The notes below the pieces were generated by a model. That model was not told where the DNA came from and did no database searches. It saw nothing but the letters and a program-made list of their open reading frames with translations. A stretch of 64,000 nucleotides of DNA. It comes from Candidatus Sumerlaeia bacterium (lineage in GTDB: Bacteria; Sumerlaeota; Sumerlaeia; SLMS01; JAHLLQ01). Made by a program: the position numbers and the translations under genes. Below are positions 17,337 through 25,832 of this stretch, in pieces (position 1 is the stretch's first letter; each line of letters opens with the position of its first letter). The stretch covers positions 1 through 64,000 of the forward strand of contig JAHCAW010000014.1 of NCBI GenBank assembly GCA_019634695.1, read 5' to 3'.

Positions 17337-18113
17337 ATGGAATACCTTCTCCCGATCCTTCAGCCAATCGTCCTCCTGGTGCTGTTCGGCATCTGGGCGT
17401 GGTGCATTGCCGATGCGCTGCGCGAGCATCGCCCGTGGATCTGGGTGATCGTGCTGGCCCTCGTGCCGATTCTCCCGGTTCCGTTCTATCTCCTGAATTT
17501 CAAGCTGTTTGGCGCGCGTGCGGATGGCCGGCTCGATGGCTATCTGAAGGAGGAGCGCGAGCTGCGCGACCTGCGCCGCGATGCCGAGGAACGCGACCTG
17601 CCCATCGCCCACCGCCAGCTCGCCGAGGCGCTGCTGCGGCGCGGCCAGCCCGAGGAGGCGCTGCGCTCACTCGGCCGCGTGCTCGACCTCGACGCCGAAG
17701 ACGTCAGCGCCCAGTACCTCGCCGGCGTCGCGCTGCTGGCCGTCGGCCAACCGGCCAAGGCCCTCGAGCACCTCGAGTACGTCGTCGAGCAGGACCCCGG
17801 CTACCGGCGCGGCGATGGCCGCCTGTCGCTGGCCTATGCGCTGCAAGGCGTCGGCGAGAACACCCGCGCCCGGCAGGAAATCGCCGCCGCGGCCGAATCG
17901 TATCTGCTGCCTGAGGCGATCGTGCGCCATGCGCGCTTCCTGCGCGACGAAGGCCAGCACGACCGCGCCCGCACGATCCTGGCCGAGTTGCTCGCGCGCG
18001 CCGAGGAGATCGACCCGCTCGAAATCCGCCGCCACCGTCCGTGGCTGCGCCAGGCCACCGAGGAACTGGCCGCGCTCCAGCAGGCCCGGCGACTCGAATC
18101 CCCCGGCGAGTAA
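17337..18113 (+). CDS. Membrane-anchored TPR protein
   Basis: This 258-aa protein begins with two hydrophobic helices (about 6-24 and 34-54, the second running into NFKLFGARADG), resembling the PLD-nuclease N-terminal or cardiolipin-synthase-like membrane hairpin. Helical TPR-like repeats follow (about 80-240; for example LAEALLRRGQPEEALRSLGRVLDLDAED and LAGVALLAVGQPAKALEHLEYVVEQDPG). ATG 17337 has GGAG at 17328-17331. It probably sits in the inner membrane with the repeats in the cytosol, acting as a scaffold. The partner is unknown. Confidence 0.75.
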   Translation: MEYLLPILQPIVLLVLFGIWAWCIADALREHRPWIWVIVLALVPILPVPFYLLNFKLFGARADGRLDGYLKEERELRDLRRDAEERDLPIAHRQLAEALLRRGQPEEALRSLGRVLDLDAEDVSAQYLAGVALLAVGQPAKALEHLEYVVEQDPGYRRGDGRLSLAYALQGVGENTRARQEIAAAAESYLLPEAIVRHARFLRDEGQHDRARTILAELLARAEEIDPLEIRRHRPWLRQATEELAALQQARRLESPGE

Positions 18114-18485
18114 CACGGTCTTGGCAAACAAATGACAGCGCCCAGCCCAGCATACCTTCTCGGAGAATGGGTGCCAGTCGTCCGGCGACACGACGCGGGC
18201 CGAGCCTGTTTAACTGTGGCTTGGGCGTCCCCGCCCAAGTCCATCCACGCCACGCGCACGGGTCGGCTACTTGCGCTTGAACCGAACCACCCGAAGGTCC
18301 TCTCAGCCGCCGCCTCGGGCTCTGAACGCCCTCATCGTGGCGAGATTCCCCGGACTTGGGCGGGACCCTCCTACGCTTTTCGGCTTCGGCGCGCCAAGCG
18401 CCCAAGCCACAATTAACGGATCGGTCGCTGCTATGGACCTCCCGAATTCCTGTAAGCCCACCGCCCCGGCGCGAGAGTGCACTGC
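18114..18485. other. 372-bp intergenic stretch dominated by an inverted-repeat element
   Basis: No supported gene lies between the TPR protein stop and ygfZ. Positions 18208-18417 form a nested inverted repeat. An open frame over it (18132-18416) has no family signature and is read as a by-product of the palindrome. Confidence 0.6.
18208..18417. repeat. 210-bp nested inverted-repeat element (MITE/REP-like)
   Basis: The outer arms TTTAACTGTGGCTTGGGCG (18209-18227) and CGCCCAAGCCACAATTAAC (18399-18417) are inverted copies with 17 of 19 positions matching. The inner arms GTCCCCGCCCAAGTCC (18227-18242) and GGACTTGGGCGGGAC (18352-18366) match except for one extra C. Both pairs contain the same CTTGGGCG core in both orientations. 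The centre holds no gene. The structure looks like a miniature transposable or REP/BIME-type element. No target-site duplication is obvious at the ends. Confidence 0.75.
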
Positions 18486-19478
18486 ATGTCGGCCCTGACG
18501 TTGCCCCTGCAAGAGACCCATCGGCGCCTTGGAGCCTGCTTCGGCACGGTTGGCGGCTGCGAGGTGGCGCTCGACTACGGCGACTGGCTGGCCGAGTACG
18601 CCGCGCTTGCTGCCGGCGTCGGGTTGCTTGACCTCTCCATTCTCGGCCAGGTTCGCGCATCGGGAGCCGACCGCGCGGACTATCTGAACCGTCGTCTCAG
18701 TCAGCTCGTGCGCGACATCGCGCCGGGCGAGCGGCGGGCGGCGACGCTGCTGGATGCCGTCGGCAAGATGGAAGCGGACCTCGAGGTGCACGCCCGCGCA
18801 GAGGACTTCCTGCTGCTGGCGCCGCCGCATGGCGCCGACGGGTTGGCCGCGCTGCTGGACCGGTTTGTCTTCACCGAGGATTGCCGCTTCGCCGACGAGC
18901 GTGGCCGTCATGTGATCCTCGCGTTGGTGGGCGCGCAGGCGGGTGGCGTCGAAGGCGGCTTTGCCTCGCGCTACGTGCCGGGCGGCGCGCTGTTCCGGGT
19001 GCCGGTCGAGGAGGGCGAGGCCTTGTGGATGCGGCTGCTTGCCCGCGCCGCGCGACCGGTCGGATGGACGGCGTTCGACGCCTGGCGCATCCGGCACGCC
19101 TGCCCATGGTGGGGGATCGAACTGGACGGCGAGACGATCCCGCTCGAGGCCGATCTGGACGAGGCGCTGCACTTCGACAAGGGCTGCTATCCGGGGCAGG
19201 AGACGATCGCGCGCATCACGAACCTGGGGCATCCGTCGCGCAAACTGGTGGTGCTGGACGGCGCGGCCGACGCGCCGCACGCGCCGGGCCGCGAGCTGCT
19301 GGCGCCCGACGGCAAGCGCGCCGGAGTGCTGGCCAGCGCGGCGCTGCTTCCCGATGTTGGCGTCGTGCGCGCGCTGGCGATGGTGAAGTGGCCCTATCGC
19401 ATGGCCGACACGGTGCTGCACGGCCCGGACGGCGAGGCGTGGCGCGTGCGCGGCACCCGCGGGGAGTGGCGCGCGTGA
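18486..19478 (+). CDS. ygfZ: YgfZ/GcvT-like folate-binding Fe-S assembly protein
   Basis: YgfZ-type proteins bind tetrahydrofolate and support maturation of certain Fe-S enzymes. The hallmark KGCYPGQE lies at about residues 232-239, with the family's conserved cysteine at 234. The N-terminal half shows the GcvT-like fold (LLDLSILGQVRASGADRADYLNRRLSQ). The length of 330 aa is normal. ATG 18486 is chosen; a GTG nine bases upstream is also possible and neither has a strong ribosome-binding site. It overlaps the nfo gene by 4 bp (GTGA), so translation is coupled. Confidence 0.85.
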   Translation: MSALTLPLQETHRRLGACFGTVGGCEVALDYGDWLAEYAALAAGVGLLDLSILGQVRASGADRADYLNRRLSQLVRDIAPGERRAATLLDAVGKMEADLEVHARAEDFLLLAPPHGADGLAALLDRFVFTEDCRFADERGRHVILALVGAQAGGVEGGFASRYVPGGALFRVPVEEGEALWMRLLARAARPVGWTAFDAWRIRHACPWWGIELDGETIPLEADLDEALHFDKGCYPGQETIARITNLGHPSRKLVVLDGAADAPHAPGRELLAPDGKRAGVLASAALLPDVGVVRALAMVKWPYRMADTVLHGPDGEAWRVRGTRGEWRA

Positions 19479-20353
19479 GCGATCCGAACAAGGGCCTGTT
19501 TCTCGGGTCGCACATGTCCATCGCCGGCGGGGTGGACCAGGCACCGGCGCGCGGCGCAACGGTCGGGTGCACCGCGCTCCAGATGTTCGTGAAGAACAAC
19601 ACGCAGTGGGCGGGCCCGCCGATTCCTCCCGCGCAGATCGCGGCCTTCCCGCGCGCGCTCGAGGCCGCCGGCATCCGCCTCGACAAGGTCTTCGCGCACG
19701 CCTGCTACCTCATCAATCTGGCCTCCTCGAAGGAGGACGTCGGCGCGAAGTCCATCGTCGCGCTCGCCGACGAACTGACGCGCTGCGACCAGCTCGGCCT
19801 CCCGGGCCTTGTGCTGCATCCCGGCGCGCATCTGGGCGCGGGCCGCGAGGCGGGCATCGAGACGCTGGCGACGCGTTGCCGCGAGGTCTTCCGCCGCACG
19901 CCCGCCGTGCGCACGCGGGTGCTGTTCGAAACCACCGCAGGCACCGGCACGAACCTCGGCGCGCCCTTCGAGGACCTGCGCGACATCCTGGCCGCCGTCG
20001 ATGCGCCAGACCGCACGGGCGTCTGCCTCGACACCTGCCACATCTTCGCGGCGGGCTACGAACTGCGCACCGCGGAGGGCTACGCGGCGACGATGGACGC
20101 CTTCGCGCGCCTCGTCGGCTTCGAGCGCCTGCGCGCCGTCCATCTCAACGACTCCGTGCACCCGCTCGGTTCGCGCAAGGACCGCCACGCCCACATTGGC
20201 GCCGGCCACCTCGGCACCGCCGCCTTCGCGCACCTGCTCAACGACCCGCGATTCCGCGCGCTGCCGATGGCGCTCGAGACAGCAAAGAACGAGCATATGG
20301 ACGAAGACCGGATGAACCTGGAGGTGCTGCGAAGGTTGAAGGATGAAGGATGA
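19475..20353 (+). CDS. nfo: Endonuclease IV (apurinic/apyrimidinic)
   Basis: This zinc-dependent AP endonuclease of base-excision repair is 292 aa long. Family blocks in order are GSHMSIAGG (about 9-17), QMFVKNNTQW, LHPGAHLG (His about 112), VCLDTCHIFAAGYEL (Asp/His near 183-186) and the HLNDSVHPLGSRKDRHAHIGAGHLG zinc-ligand region. A later TAK replaces the usual ET(P)K-like context, but the glutamate in LETAK is present. The start GTG 19475 overlaps the ygfZ stop. It is the last gene of this pair; 37 bp separate it from the convergent four-helix-bundle gene. Confidence 0.92.
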   Translation: MSDPNKGLFLGSHMSIAGGVDQAPARGATVGCTALQMFVKNNTQWAGPPIPPAQIAAFPRALEAAGIRLDKVFAHACYLINLASSKEDVGAKSIVALADELTRCDQLGLPGLVLHPGAHLGAGREAGIETLATRCREVFRRTPAVRTRVLFETTAGTGTNLGAPFEDLRDILAAVDAPDRTGVCLDTCHIFAAGYELRTAEGYAATMDAFARLVGFERLRAVHLNDSVHPLGSRKDRHAHIGAGHLGTAAFAHLLNDPRFRALPMALETAKNEHMDEDRMNLEVLRRLKDEG

Positions 20354-20390
20354 ATGATGAGTGGTTTCAGACAGGTTTGGCCAACTTTGC

Positions 20391-20783
20391 TCAGCCCTTG
20401 GCCTTCTTGGAGATGGCTGTGAAGATTGCAAGCAACTGCTCGCACTCGTCCCGGAGTCCGGCAACCTTCTGCGGTGGACTAATACCCGACTCCTCGAGAA
20501 GTTCGAGCCAGTAGCCGGATTCGTCCAACTCCTTCAGGCAGTCTCCAATCTTGGCGATGAATTCGGCCTTCGAACGGGCTCGGTTGGCCTCCCTGTAGTT
20601 CGCTCCAACCGACGTCCCTGAGCGCAGGAGTTGCTTGCCCATAACCTGCGCCGGGGTTGTTCGGGGAAGGCCGCTGTATAGTCGGACGATTCCCAACGCG
20701 AGTGCCTTGGTACGCTGCTGCAGGTCTCTCTTGGGTGTCCCATCGGCGCTGGGGTTGTCTGTACTTGGGTCGTCGGGTGCCAT
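20391..20783 (-). CDS. Four-helix-bundle protein (23S rRNA intervening-sequence family)
   Basis: This 130-aa protein has a polar N-terminal 20 residues and then four predicted helices. The family signature is clear: LLRSGTSVGANYREANRARSKAEFIAKIGDCLKELDESGYWLELL (about residues 52-96, quoted here in parts), including SVGANYREA. Members were first seen inside 23S rRNA intervening sequences but are widespread as solo genes in uncultured bacteria; their function is unknown and related diversity-generating-retroelement accessory proteins share the fold. It starts a lower-GC islet between nfo and trxB. No rRNA or reverse transcriptase is present nearby. Confidence 0.85.
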   Translation of the reverse strand: MAPDDPSTDNPSADGTPKRDLQQRTKALALGIVRLYSGLPRTTPAQVMGKQLLRSGTSVGANYREANRARSKAEFIAKIGDCLKELDESGYWLELLEESGISPPQKVAGLRDECEQLLAIFTAISKKAKG

Positions 20784-21007
20784 GGTGCCCCAAGTCCTTT
20801 CACTTCAACATTCAGAATTCATCCTTCAAACTTCCTTCTTGGTACGGCAAGGCCCATCTTGATCATCCTCTGCTGTTGCCCCCTGACGGCCTTGGCGGCC
20901 CGAATCGTGCTCCACGGCGGTGGCGGGCACCGGTGCCCGAGCCACACTTCGCGGCCTTTGCACGCGTCAAGTCGCGGTGGAACTGGTGTTCATTCACCGA
21001 AACGGAT

Positions 21008-21502
21008 TCATTTCTGGGGCAGCCGAATCCGCTCCACGAATCTCGCGGCTTCTTCCTTTCCCAACGCTTTCTCAAGGTGCATCAGTGGTGTCTCATCCAT
21101 GGTGGTGTCTGGGATATTGATGTCGCCCCCATGTCGAACAAGTACGGCCAGAATCTCCAGCGCCCGCCTACAAAGCTCCGCCGCGAAGGTCATCGATGTT
21201 TCACCGACGACACTATCGTGCTTGTTCGGATCAGCACCGAGGCTCAACAGATACTCAACAGCCGTCCGATGACCCAATCGGACACAGTCCATCAACGGAG
21301 TTGAGCCATTCTCGCTGTACTCGTCATATGGGAGACCCAAGTTGATCAACTTCTTCGCGAGTTCCAACTCAAATTCAACAAGCAGCCAATGAACCAGGTT
21401 CTCTCCGGCGGAATCCTTCAGTCTCAATTGTTCCGCCGACAAGGCCTCTGGCTGGAGATCACCTGATCGAAGTGCATCGACAACCTCATGGAAGGTTTTC
21501 AC
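21008..21502 (-). CDS. Ankyrin-repeat protein
   Basis: This protein of about 164 aa consists largely of ankyrin repeats: ENLVHWLLVEFELELAKKLI, STPLMDCVRLGHRTAVEYLLSLGADPN, TSMTFAAELCRRALEILAVLVRHGGDIN and ETPLMHLEKALGKEEAARFVE. I place the start at GTG 21502, with GGAGA 8 bp upstream; the frame is open further but codes only low-quality sequence there. There is no signal peptide. It would mediate protein binding in the cytosol. It lies in the same lower-GC islet as the four-helix-bundle and lipoprotein genes. Some ankyrin proteins are immunity factors, but no toxin gene is recognisable here. Confidence 0.75.
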   Translation of the reverse strand: MKTFHEVVDALRSGDLQPEALSAEQLRLKDSAGENLVHWLLVEFELELAKKLINLGLPYDEYSENGSTPLMDCVRLGHRTAVEYLLSLGADPNKHDSVVGETSMTFAAELCRRALEILAVLVRHGGDINIPDTTMDETPLMHLEKALGKEEAARFVERIRLPQK

Positions 21503-21792
21503 GATCTGATTCTCCGCTCTTCGTGATAGCTGCTTGGCAGAACGCCCTGCCAGACTGGGGAGTGTGAGGCTCCGTACTCGCGCCGTGGGGCGCCGCGCGG
21601 GTGCGGAGCACCGCGTTCCCAGGACCGTCATTCGTCATCTTGCCCGTCGTGTTGACGATCCGGAGGATCCTGTAGCCGTTTGCGTCATGCTCGCAGGTCC
21701 GGTCAAGCCCGTTCTCGACGGCGACGGTCTACTGCTCGAGTTCGGACGCGTTCTCCCTCGCGTCAGTCGCCGTCGGCATGATCGCCGGGCCG
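21503..21792. other. 290-bp gene-poor stretch in the islet
   Basis: I see no supported gene between the ankyrin and lipoprotein genes. One minus-strand frame contains a short segment with DANGYRI, vaguely like a YD/RHS repeat. It is closed off by an in-frame TAG and has no start. Confidence 0.4.
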
Positions 21793-22521
21793 TCAGTTCC
21801 GATACTCACGAACATCCAGCGGCGGGTCAAACTCCCAGAGAGGAAACTCCTCCTGCTCGAGCAGTCGCAGGTAGCGGATGAACTCTGCTGGAACCGGAAG
21901 TCCCATTCCGCCCAGCCAGGATTGGAACTCGGCAGCGCCGCCCCATTCGGGATGGATGGCAAGCCATGCCCGAAGGATATGATGAAGCGCACGGCCGGAC
22001 TGATTGCCGTAGATCGAATTGCTGTTTCGCAGCAGATCCCTTGCTGCGGTTTCCAGTGTCCGTTCGGCCGCGTCTCGATCGCAGTTCCCGCCTTCGAGTC
22101 TGGCCTTCTCGGCCGTGTAGATCACTCTGACCCAATCAGTCTCGATCTCTTCCGGCCGAAGATGCTGATTCAGCATCCTGAGGTTCTCCGGTGCGAGTGG
22201 GTCCACCACAAGAATCTGATCCAGCAGAACGACGGCCAGCAGGTCGGGCGCGCCTTCCAGAGTCGCCACACTCGCATTGAAGCGAGTGCGCGACAGAGAC
22301 CTCAGACTCTTCGTGGCGCTTCCGATGTCGAGGAAGACGAGTTCGGAGGGATGCTGGTCGGCAATCGACTGGTTCGCCTGCTCCATGAGTTTGATGGCCA
22401 GCGAAAGGTCAGGGTCGGACACGGTCGCAACACCAGCCCCGCTTGAGGACCTTGTCTCATGGCAGGCCGCTAAGCCGACGAGGATCACGGCAACAGGGCC
22501 CCAGGTGTGCGTTGCCTTCAT
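21793..22521 (-). CDS. Putative lipoprotein, function unknown
   Basis: This 242-aa protein has a lipoprotein signal peptide: a positively charged start, a hydrophobic core (GPVAVILVGL) and the lipobox LAAC at about residues 16-19, so it is expected to be anchored in the inner or outer membrane. The mature part is mainly helical and rich in acidic residues; I recognise no domain. ATG 22521 is preceded by GGAGG at 7 bp. It ends the lower-GC islet before trxB. It could be co-transcribed with the ankyrin gene, but 290 bp separate them. Confidence 0.65.
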   Translation of the reverse strand: MKATHTWGPVAVILVGLAACHETRSSSGAGVATVSDPDLSLAIKLMEQANQSIADQHPSELVFLDIGSATKSLRSLSRTRFNASVATLEGAPDLLAVVLLDQILVVDPLAPENLRMLNQHLRPEEIETDWVRVIYTAEKARLEGGNCDRDAAERTLETAARDLLRNSNSIYGNQSGRALHHILRAWLAIHPEWGGAAEFQSWLGGMGLPVPAEFIRYLRLLEQEEFPLWEFDPPLDVREYRN

Positions 22522-22829
22522 CAGCAGACCTCCGGCGTGGGGTAGTTCGACGGGAATCTGAAGGCGAATGACTGCAGAGCGCAAGGCACACCGAGGCCAA
22601 GGGCCGGCGGGCTGTGTGTCTCCCGCGTACCCAAGATTGCTGTCCCTCATCCCGTCCGAGAGGTGAGGCTCCGCATGCCGGCCCTCCCAGCTCGGGGCCT
22701 TGGCGCGTACAGCATCTGGCTGTCCCCCCGGGGCTAACGGATTGACCCGCCGGGGGGCGGGTGGGTCGGATGGCGGTCCGCTGGGCAGGGCGGGATGCTG
22801 CCTGGCAGACCACGGAGAACCAGCACGCC
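22522..22829. other. 308-bp intergenic region between lipoprotein gene and trxB
   Basis: This is the divergent spacer that must hold the promoters of the lipoprotein gene and of trxB. A G/C-rich dyad (GACCCGCC...GGCGGGT, about 22744-22764) is present. I see no clear -35/-10 pair and no gene. Confidence 0.5.
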
Positions 22830-23786
22830 ATGGCCGACTCGAAGATTCGCAACATCCTGATCTGCGGCAGCGGTCCGGCCGGACTGACGGCCGCGATTTA
22901 TACCGCCCGCGCCAATCTGGCGCCGCTGCTGCTCGCCGGGCCGCAGGTCGGCGGACAGCTCACGACCACCACGACGATCGAGAACTTTCCCGGCTTCCCC
23001 AAGGGGCAGGACGGCAACCAGCTCATGATCGACATGGAGGAGCAGGCGCGGCACAACGGCGCCGAAATTCTCTATGAGAAGGCCAGCAGTCTGGCGCGCG
23101 AGGGCGACCACTATGTGCTCGAGACCGGCGCCGGGACGCTGCGCGCCTATGCCGTCATTGTCGCCACGGGCGCCTCGCCGCGTCTGATGGGCCTGCCCAG
23201 CGAGCAGACTTACTGGAACTACGGCGTGCATACCTGCGCGGTGTGCGACGGTGGGTTCTACAAGGGCAAGTCGGTCGCCGTCGTCGGCGGGGGAGACTCG
23301 GCGATGGAGGAGGCGACGTACCTCGCCAAGCTCTGCGAGAAGGTCCACCTGATCCATCGTCGCGACGAGTTCCGCGCCAGCCAGGTGATGGCCGAGCGCA
23401 CGCTAGGCACCAAGAACATCGTGGTGGAGTGGAACTCGGTGGTGGACGAGGTGCTGGGCGAGCAGGAGAGCGAGCGCAAGAAGCGCGTGACCAGCATTCG
23501 CCTGAAGAGCACGAAGGATGGCTCGACGCGCGAGATTCCGGCCAGCGCGATGTTCCTCGCCATCGGCCACACGCCGAACTCGGACTGGTTCGCCGGCGTG
23601 CTGAAGACCACCGACTCGGGCTACCTGATCGTGGACGAGCATTTGCAGACGAACCTGCCGGGCGTCTTCGGCGCCGGCGACATCCACGACCACCACTACC
23701 GGCAGGCGATCACGGCGGCCGGCTACGGGTGCCAGGCCGCGCTGGAGGCCGAGCGCTATCTGGTGCGCAACGGGCTTGCGGGCTAG
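22830..23786 (+). CDS. trxB: Thioredoxin reductase
   Basis: This FAD/NADPH flavoenzyme reduces thioredoxin. It has the FAD-binding CGSGPAGLTAAIYTARANL motif (about 12-30), the redox pair Cys136/Cys139 in CAVCDG, the NADPH-binding VVGGGDSAMEEATYLA (about 150-165) and GVFGAGDIHDHHYRQAITAAGYG at the C-terminus. The length of 318 aa is typical. ATG 22830 has GGAG about 12 bp upstream. Within the C-terminal FAD motif, DHHYRQ stands where most TrxB proteins have D-K-x-YRQ. It is followed after 67 bp by holB. Confidence 0.93.
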   Translation: MADSKIRNILICGSGPAGLTAAIYTARANLAPLLLAGPQVGGQLTTTTTIENFPGFPKGQDGNQLMIDMEEQARHNGAEILYEKASSLAREGDHYVLETGAGTLRAYAVIVATGASPRLMGLPSEQTYWNYGVHTCAVCDGGFYKGKSVAVVGGGDSAMEEATYLAKLCEKVHLIHRRDEFRASQVMAERTLGTKNIVVEWNSVVDEVLGEQESERKKRVTSIRLKSTKDGSTREIPASAMFLAIGHTPNSDWFAGVLKTTDSGYLIVDEHLQTNLPGVFGAGDIHDHHYRQAITAAGYGCQAALEAERYLVRNGLAG

Positions 23787-23853
23787 CGGGCTGGCCGGTC
23801 ATTATCCCCGTGTCGTGTGAAACGCCCTCCGCTGCCCGGAGATTGCCGACCGC

Positions 23854-25143
23854 GTGCTTCCGCCGAGCCATCACCACTTCGACAGCATCTGGGGGCACGA
23901 GCCGGTGAAGCGGCTCGTGCGCCGGATGATCGAGACCGGTCGGCTGCCGCATGCATTGATGCTGCACGGGCCGGACGGCGTGGGGAAGCGGTCGCTGGCC
24001 TTTGCGATCGCGAAGATGATCTTCTCGGCCGGGCTGCCGACTCCGGCTGTGCGGCTGGAGACCCCCGGGCCCGCGCGCTTCGCCCTGCGGCTGCCGCCGG
24101 TCGAGCGCGATTCCGACGATCTGTTCGGCGGCGGGGGAGAGGACCTGTTCGGCGCGCAGGACGACCTCTTTGGCGAAGCGCCCGCGCCCGAACAGCCAGC
24201 CCAAGCCCCGCCACCCGAGCCGGCTCCCAAGCCCAAGGCCGCCCCGCGCAAGCACGCCAAGGCCGCAGCCGAACCCGCTCCCGCCGCGGAGGCGCGACCG
24301 GTTCGCCTCGACGAGCGCATCGACCGCCTGGTCGCGCGCGCCTACCCGCTCGAATACGACGGCGACGCGCCGGTCTTCCGCGGCTTCGTGGACCTCAACA
24401 TCATCGAGCCGCCCGAGAAGAAGAAGAGCATCCTTGTCGAGCAAATCCGCGACTTGCAGGACCTCGGCTGGATGCGCCCGATGGAGACCTCCAAGCGGGT
24501 GATCCTGATCTTCGGCGCGGACACGATTACGCTGGGCGCGGCGAACTCGCTGCTCAAGCTGCTCGAAGAGCCCCCTTCGTATCTGGTGCTCATCCTGGTG
24601 ACGAACCAGTACAACCGGGTGCTGGAGACGATCCGCTCGCGGTGCGCGTCGCTACCGTGTCATGCGCTGCCACGCGACGAGCTGAAGCGGCATCTGGTGC
24701 AGGACGAGGGGATCGACCCGAGCCTTGCGCAGGTGGCGGCGACGCTGTCAGGCGGGCGGCCGGCGATGGCGCTGGACGTGGCGCACGGGGCGCTGAAGGA
24801 GACGCGCCGGGAGGTCTACGAGGCGCGGCTGGACCTGGAACGGGTGGGCATGGCGGCCATGCCGTCGGCGGCCGGGCGGGCGATCCAGAAGGCCGGCTCG
24901 ATCGGTCAGGCCTCGCTGCTGCTCATGACACTTGCCCGCGACCGTATGGTGCGCTCCCTCGTCCCGGAGGCAGGACACTTGCTCGTGAACGAAGACATGC
25001 TGGACCTGCTGGACGCGGTGCCAACCGACGTGCCGGGCCTCTGGGAGGAGGCACAGCGCTTGACCGGGTGCCTGCGTCTGGAGGACCACCCGTTGGTCAT
25101 TGCGCCCGAGGCGGCGCTGGAGGTGGCCCTGTGGCGAGACTAG
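23854..25143 (+). CDS. holB: DNA polymerase III delta-prime-like clamp-loader subunit
   Basis: The N-terminus is an AAA+ module with Walker A GPDGVGKRS (39-47). The region GAANSLLKLLEEPPSYLVLILVTNQ (about 228-252) and TIRSRC (about 260-265) are clear HolB/DnaX-type sensor and box VII elements. Between residues about 85 and 150 there is an inserted acidic and Pro/Ala/Lys-rich linker containing the repeated DLFG-type elements DDLFGGGGEDLFGAQDDLFGE (quoted to show the three DLFG cores), which replaces the usual zinc-binding cysteines. The GTG 23854 start has GGAG 12 bp upstream. The gene overlaps the LptC-like gene if that starts at GTG 25131. Confidence 0.85.
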   Translation: MLPPSHHHFDSIWGHEPVKRLVRRMIETGRLPHALMLHGPDGVGKRSLAFAIAKMIFSAGLPTPAVRLETPGPARFALRLPPVERDSDDLFGGGGEDLFGAQDDLFGEAPAPEQPAQAPPPEPAPKPKAAPRKHAKAAAEPAPAAEARPVRLDERIDRLVARAYPLEYDGDAPVFRGFVDLNIIEPPEKKKSILVEQIRDLQDLGWMRPMETSKRVILIFGADTITLGAANSLLKLLEEPPSYLVLILVTNQYNRVLETIRSRCASLPCHALPRDELKRHLVQDEGIDPSLAQVAATLSGGRPAMALDVAHGALKETRREVYEARLDLERVGMAAMPSAAGRAIQKAGSIGQASLLLMTLARDRMVRSLVPEAGHLLVNEDMLDLLDAVPTDVPGLWEEAQRLTGCLRLEDHPLVIAPEAALEVALWRD

Positions 25144-25832
25144 GCGACATGACGGGCGGATGGCCGCGGGCATTGGCGGTGGGTCTTGCCCTGCTGGCGA
25201 CCTCCGGGCCGGCGCAGCGCTCGATCCTGGAGGGCGCGCGGTTCGAGGGCATGGAGTTGATTGCCAGCGAGGGCACGCGCATCACGCAGGAGATGCGGGC
25301 GCGCGAGTCGCACGTCTCGGCCGACGGGCTCTCGATCGTCTGTCGCGACGTCTTGATCGTCGTGCACGGGGCCGAGGGCGAGGAGCCGATCACCGTGCGC
25401 GGTCCGCTGGCGCGCTACTTCCATGCGATGCCTGATCCGCCGGTGGTCGATCCGACCGTGGTTGTCGAGATCGCCGAGGAGGACTTGGCGCTCCAGATAT
25501 TCGGGTCGTTCGAGGTGGTGCGGGGCGAGGATGCGCCAACCATCGCGGGGGCAACGCGGCGGGACTTCCTGCTGGTGGATCCGTCGGGGGGCTTGGGCAT
25601 TGAAGTCGATTTCGGGACGGAAGGCACCGTGCGGGCACGGGCGCTGTACTGGAGCAACGCGGCCAAGCGCTTCGTTTGTCCGGGTCCCTTTGAGCAGAGC
25701 GCCCGCTTCCCGGACGGTCAGGTCGTGATCCGCGGCACCGGCTTCGTGGCCGACCGCGACTTCGCCGACTGGTGGTATCCGGTGGTTGGCGACGAGCCCG
25801 TCACCCTCGAATTCCAAGGTGGTGCGTCATGA
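25131..25832 (+). CDS. LptC-like secreted protein
   Basis: This 233-aa exported protein has a signal peptide or N-terminal anchor over about residues 9-27 (WPRALAVGLALLATSG). The mature part is beta-rich with repeating short strands (for example MELIASEGTRITQEMRARESHVSADGL), the style of LptC/OstA-fold proteins that bridge LPS transport across the periplasm. GTG 25131 is preferred because GGAGGT lies 6 bp upstream; ATG 25149 is an alternative. It overlaps the holB end and, by 4 bp (ATGA), the LptA-like gene that follows. The pair may move LPS or a related glycolipid; LptC identity is inferred from context and fold style. Confidence 0.6.
   Translation: MARLGDMTGGWPRALAVGLALLATSGPAQRSILEGARFEGMELIASEGTRITQEMRARESHVSADGLSIVCRDVLIVVHGAEGEEPITVRGPLARYFHAMPDPPVVDPTVVVEIAEEDLALQIFGSFEVVRGEDAPTIAGATRRDFLLVDPSGGLGIEVDFGTEGTVRARALYWSNAAKRFVCPGPFEQSARFPDGQVVIRGTGFVADRDFADWWYPVVGDEPVTLEFQGGAS

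Noticed and set aside
18132..18416. A short coding gene over the inverted-repeat element
   Set aside because: The frame follows the palindrome, has no ribosome-binding site worth noting and no recognisable motif.
20391..20783. An rRNA intervening sequence or a diversity-generating retroelement
   Set aside because: Only the four-helix-bundle gene is present; there is no 23S rRNA, reverse transcriptase or template repeat around it.
21632..21740. A remnant of an RHS/YD-repeat protein (DANGYRI segment)
   Set aside because: A single short motif, no second repeat and an in-frame TAG directly upstream; chance is a sufficient explanation.
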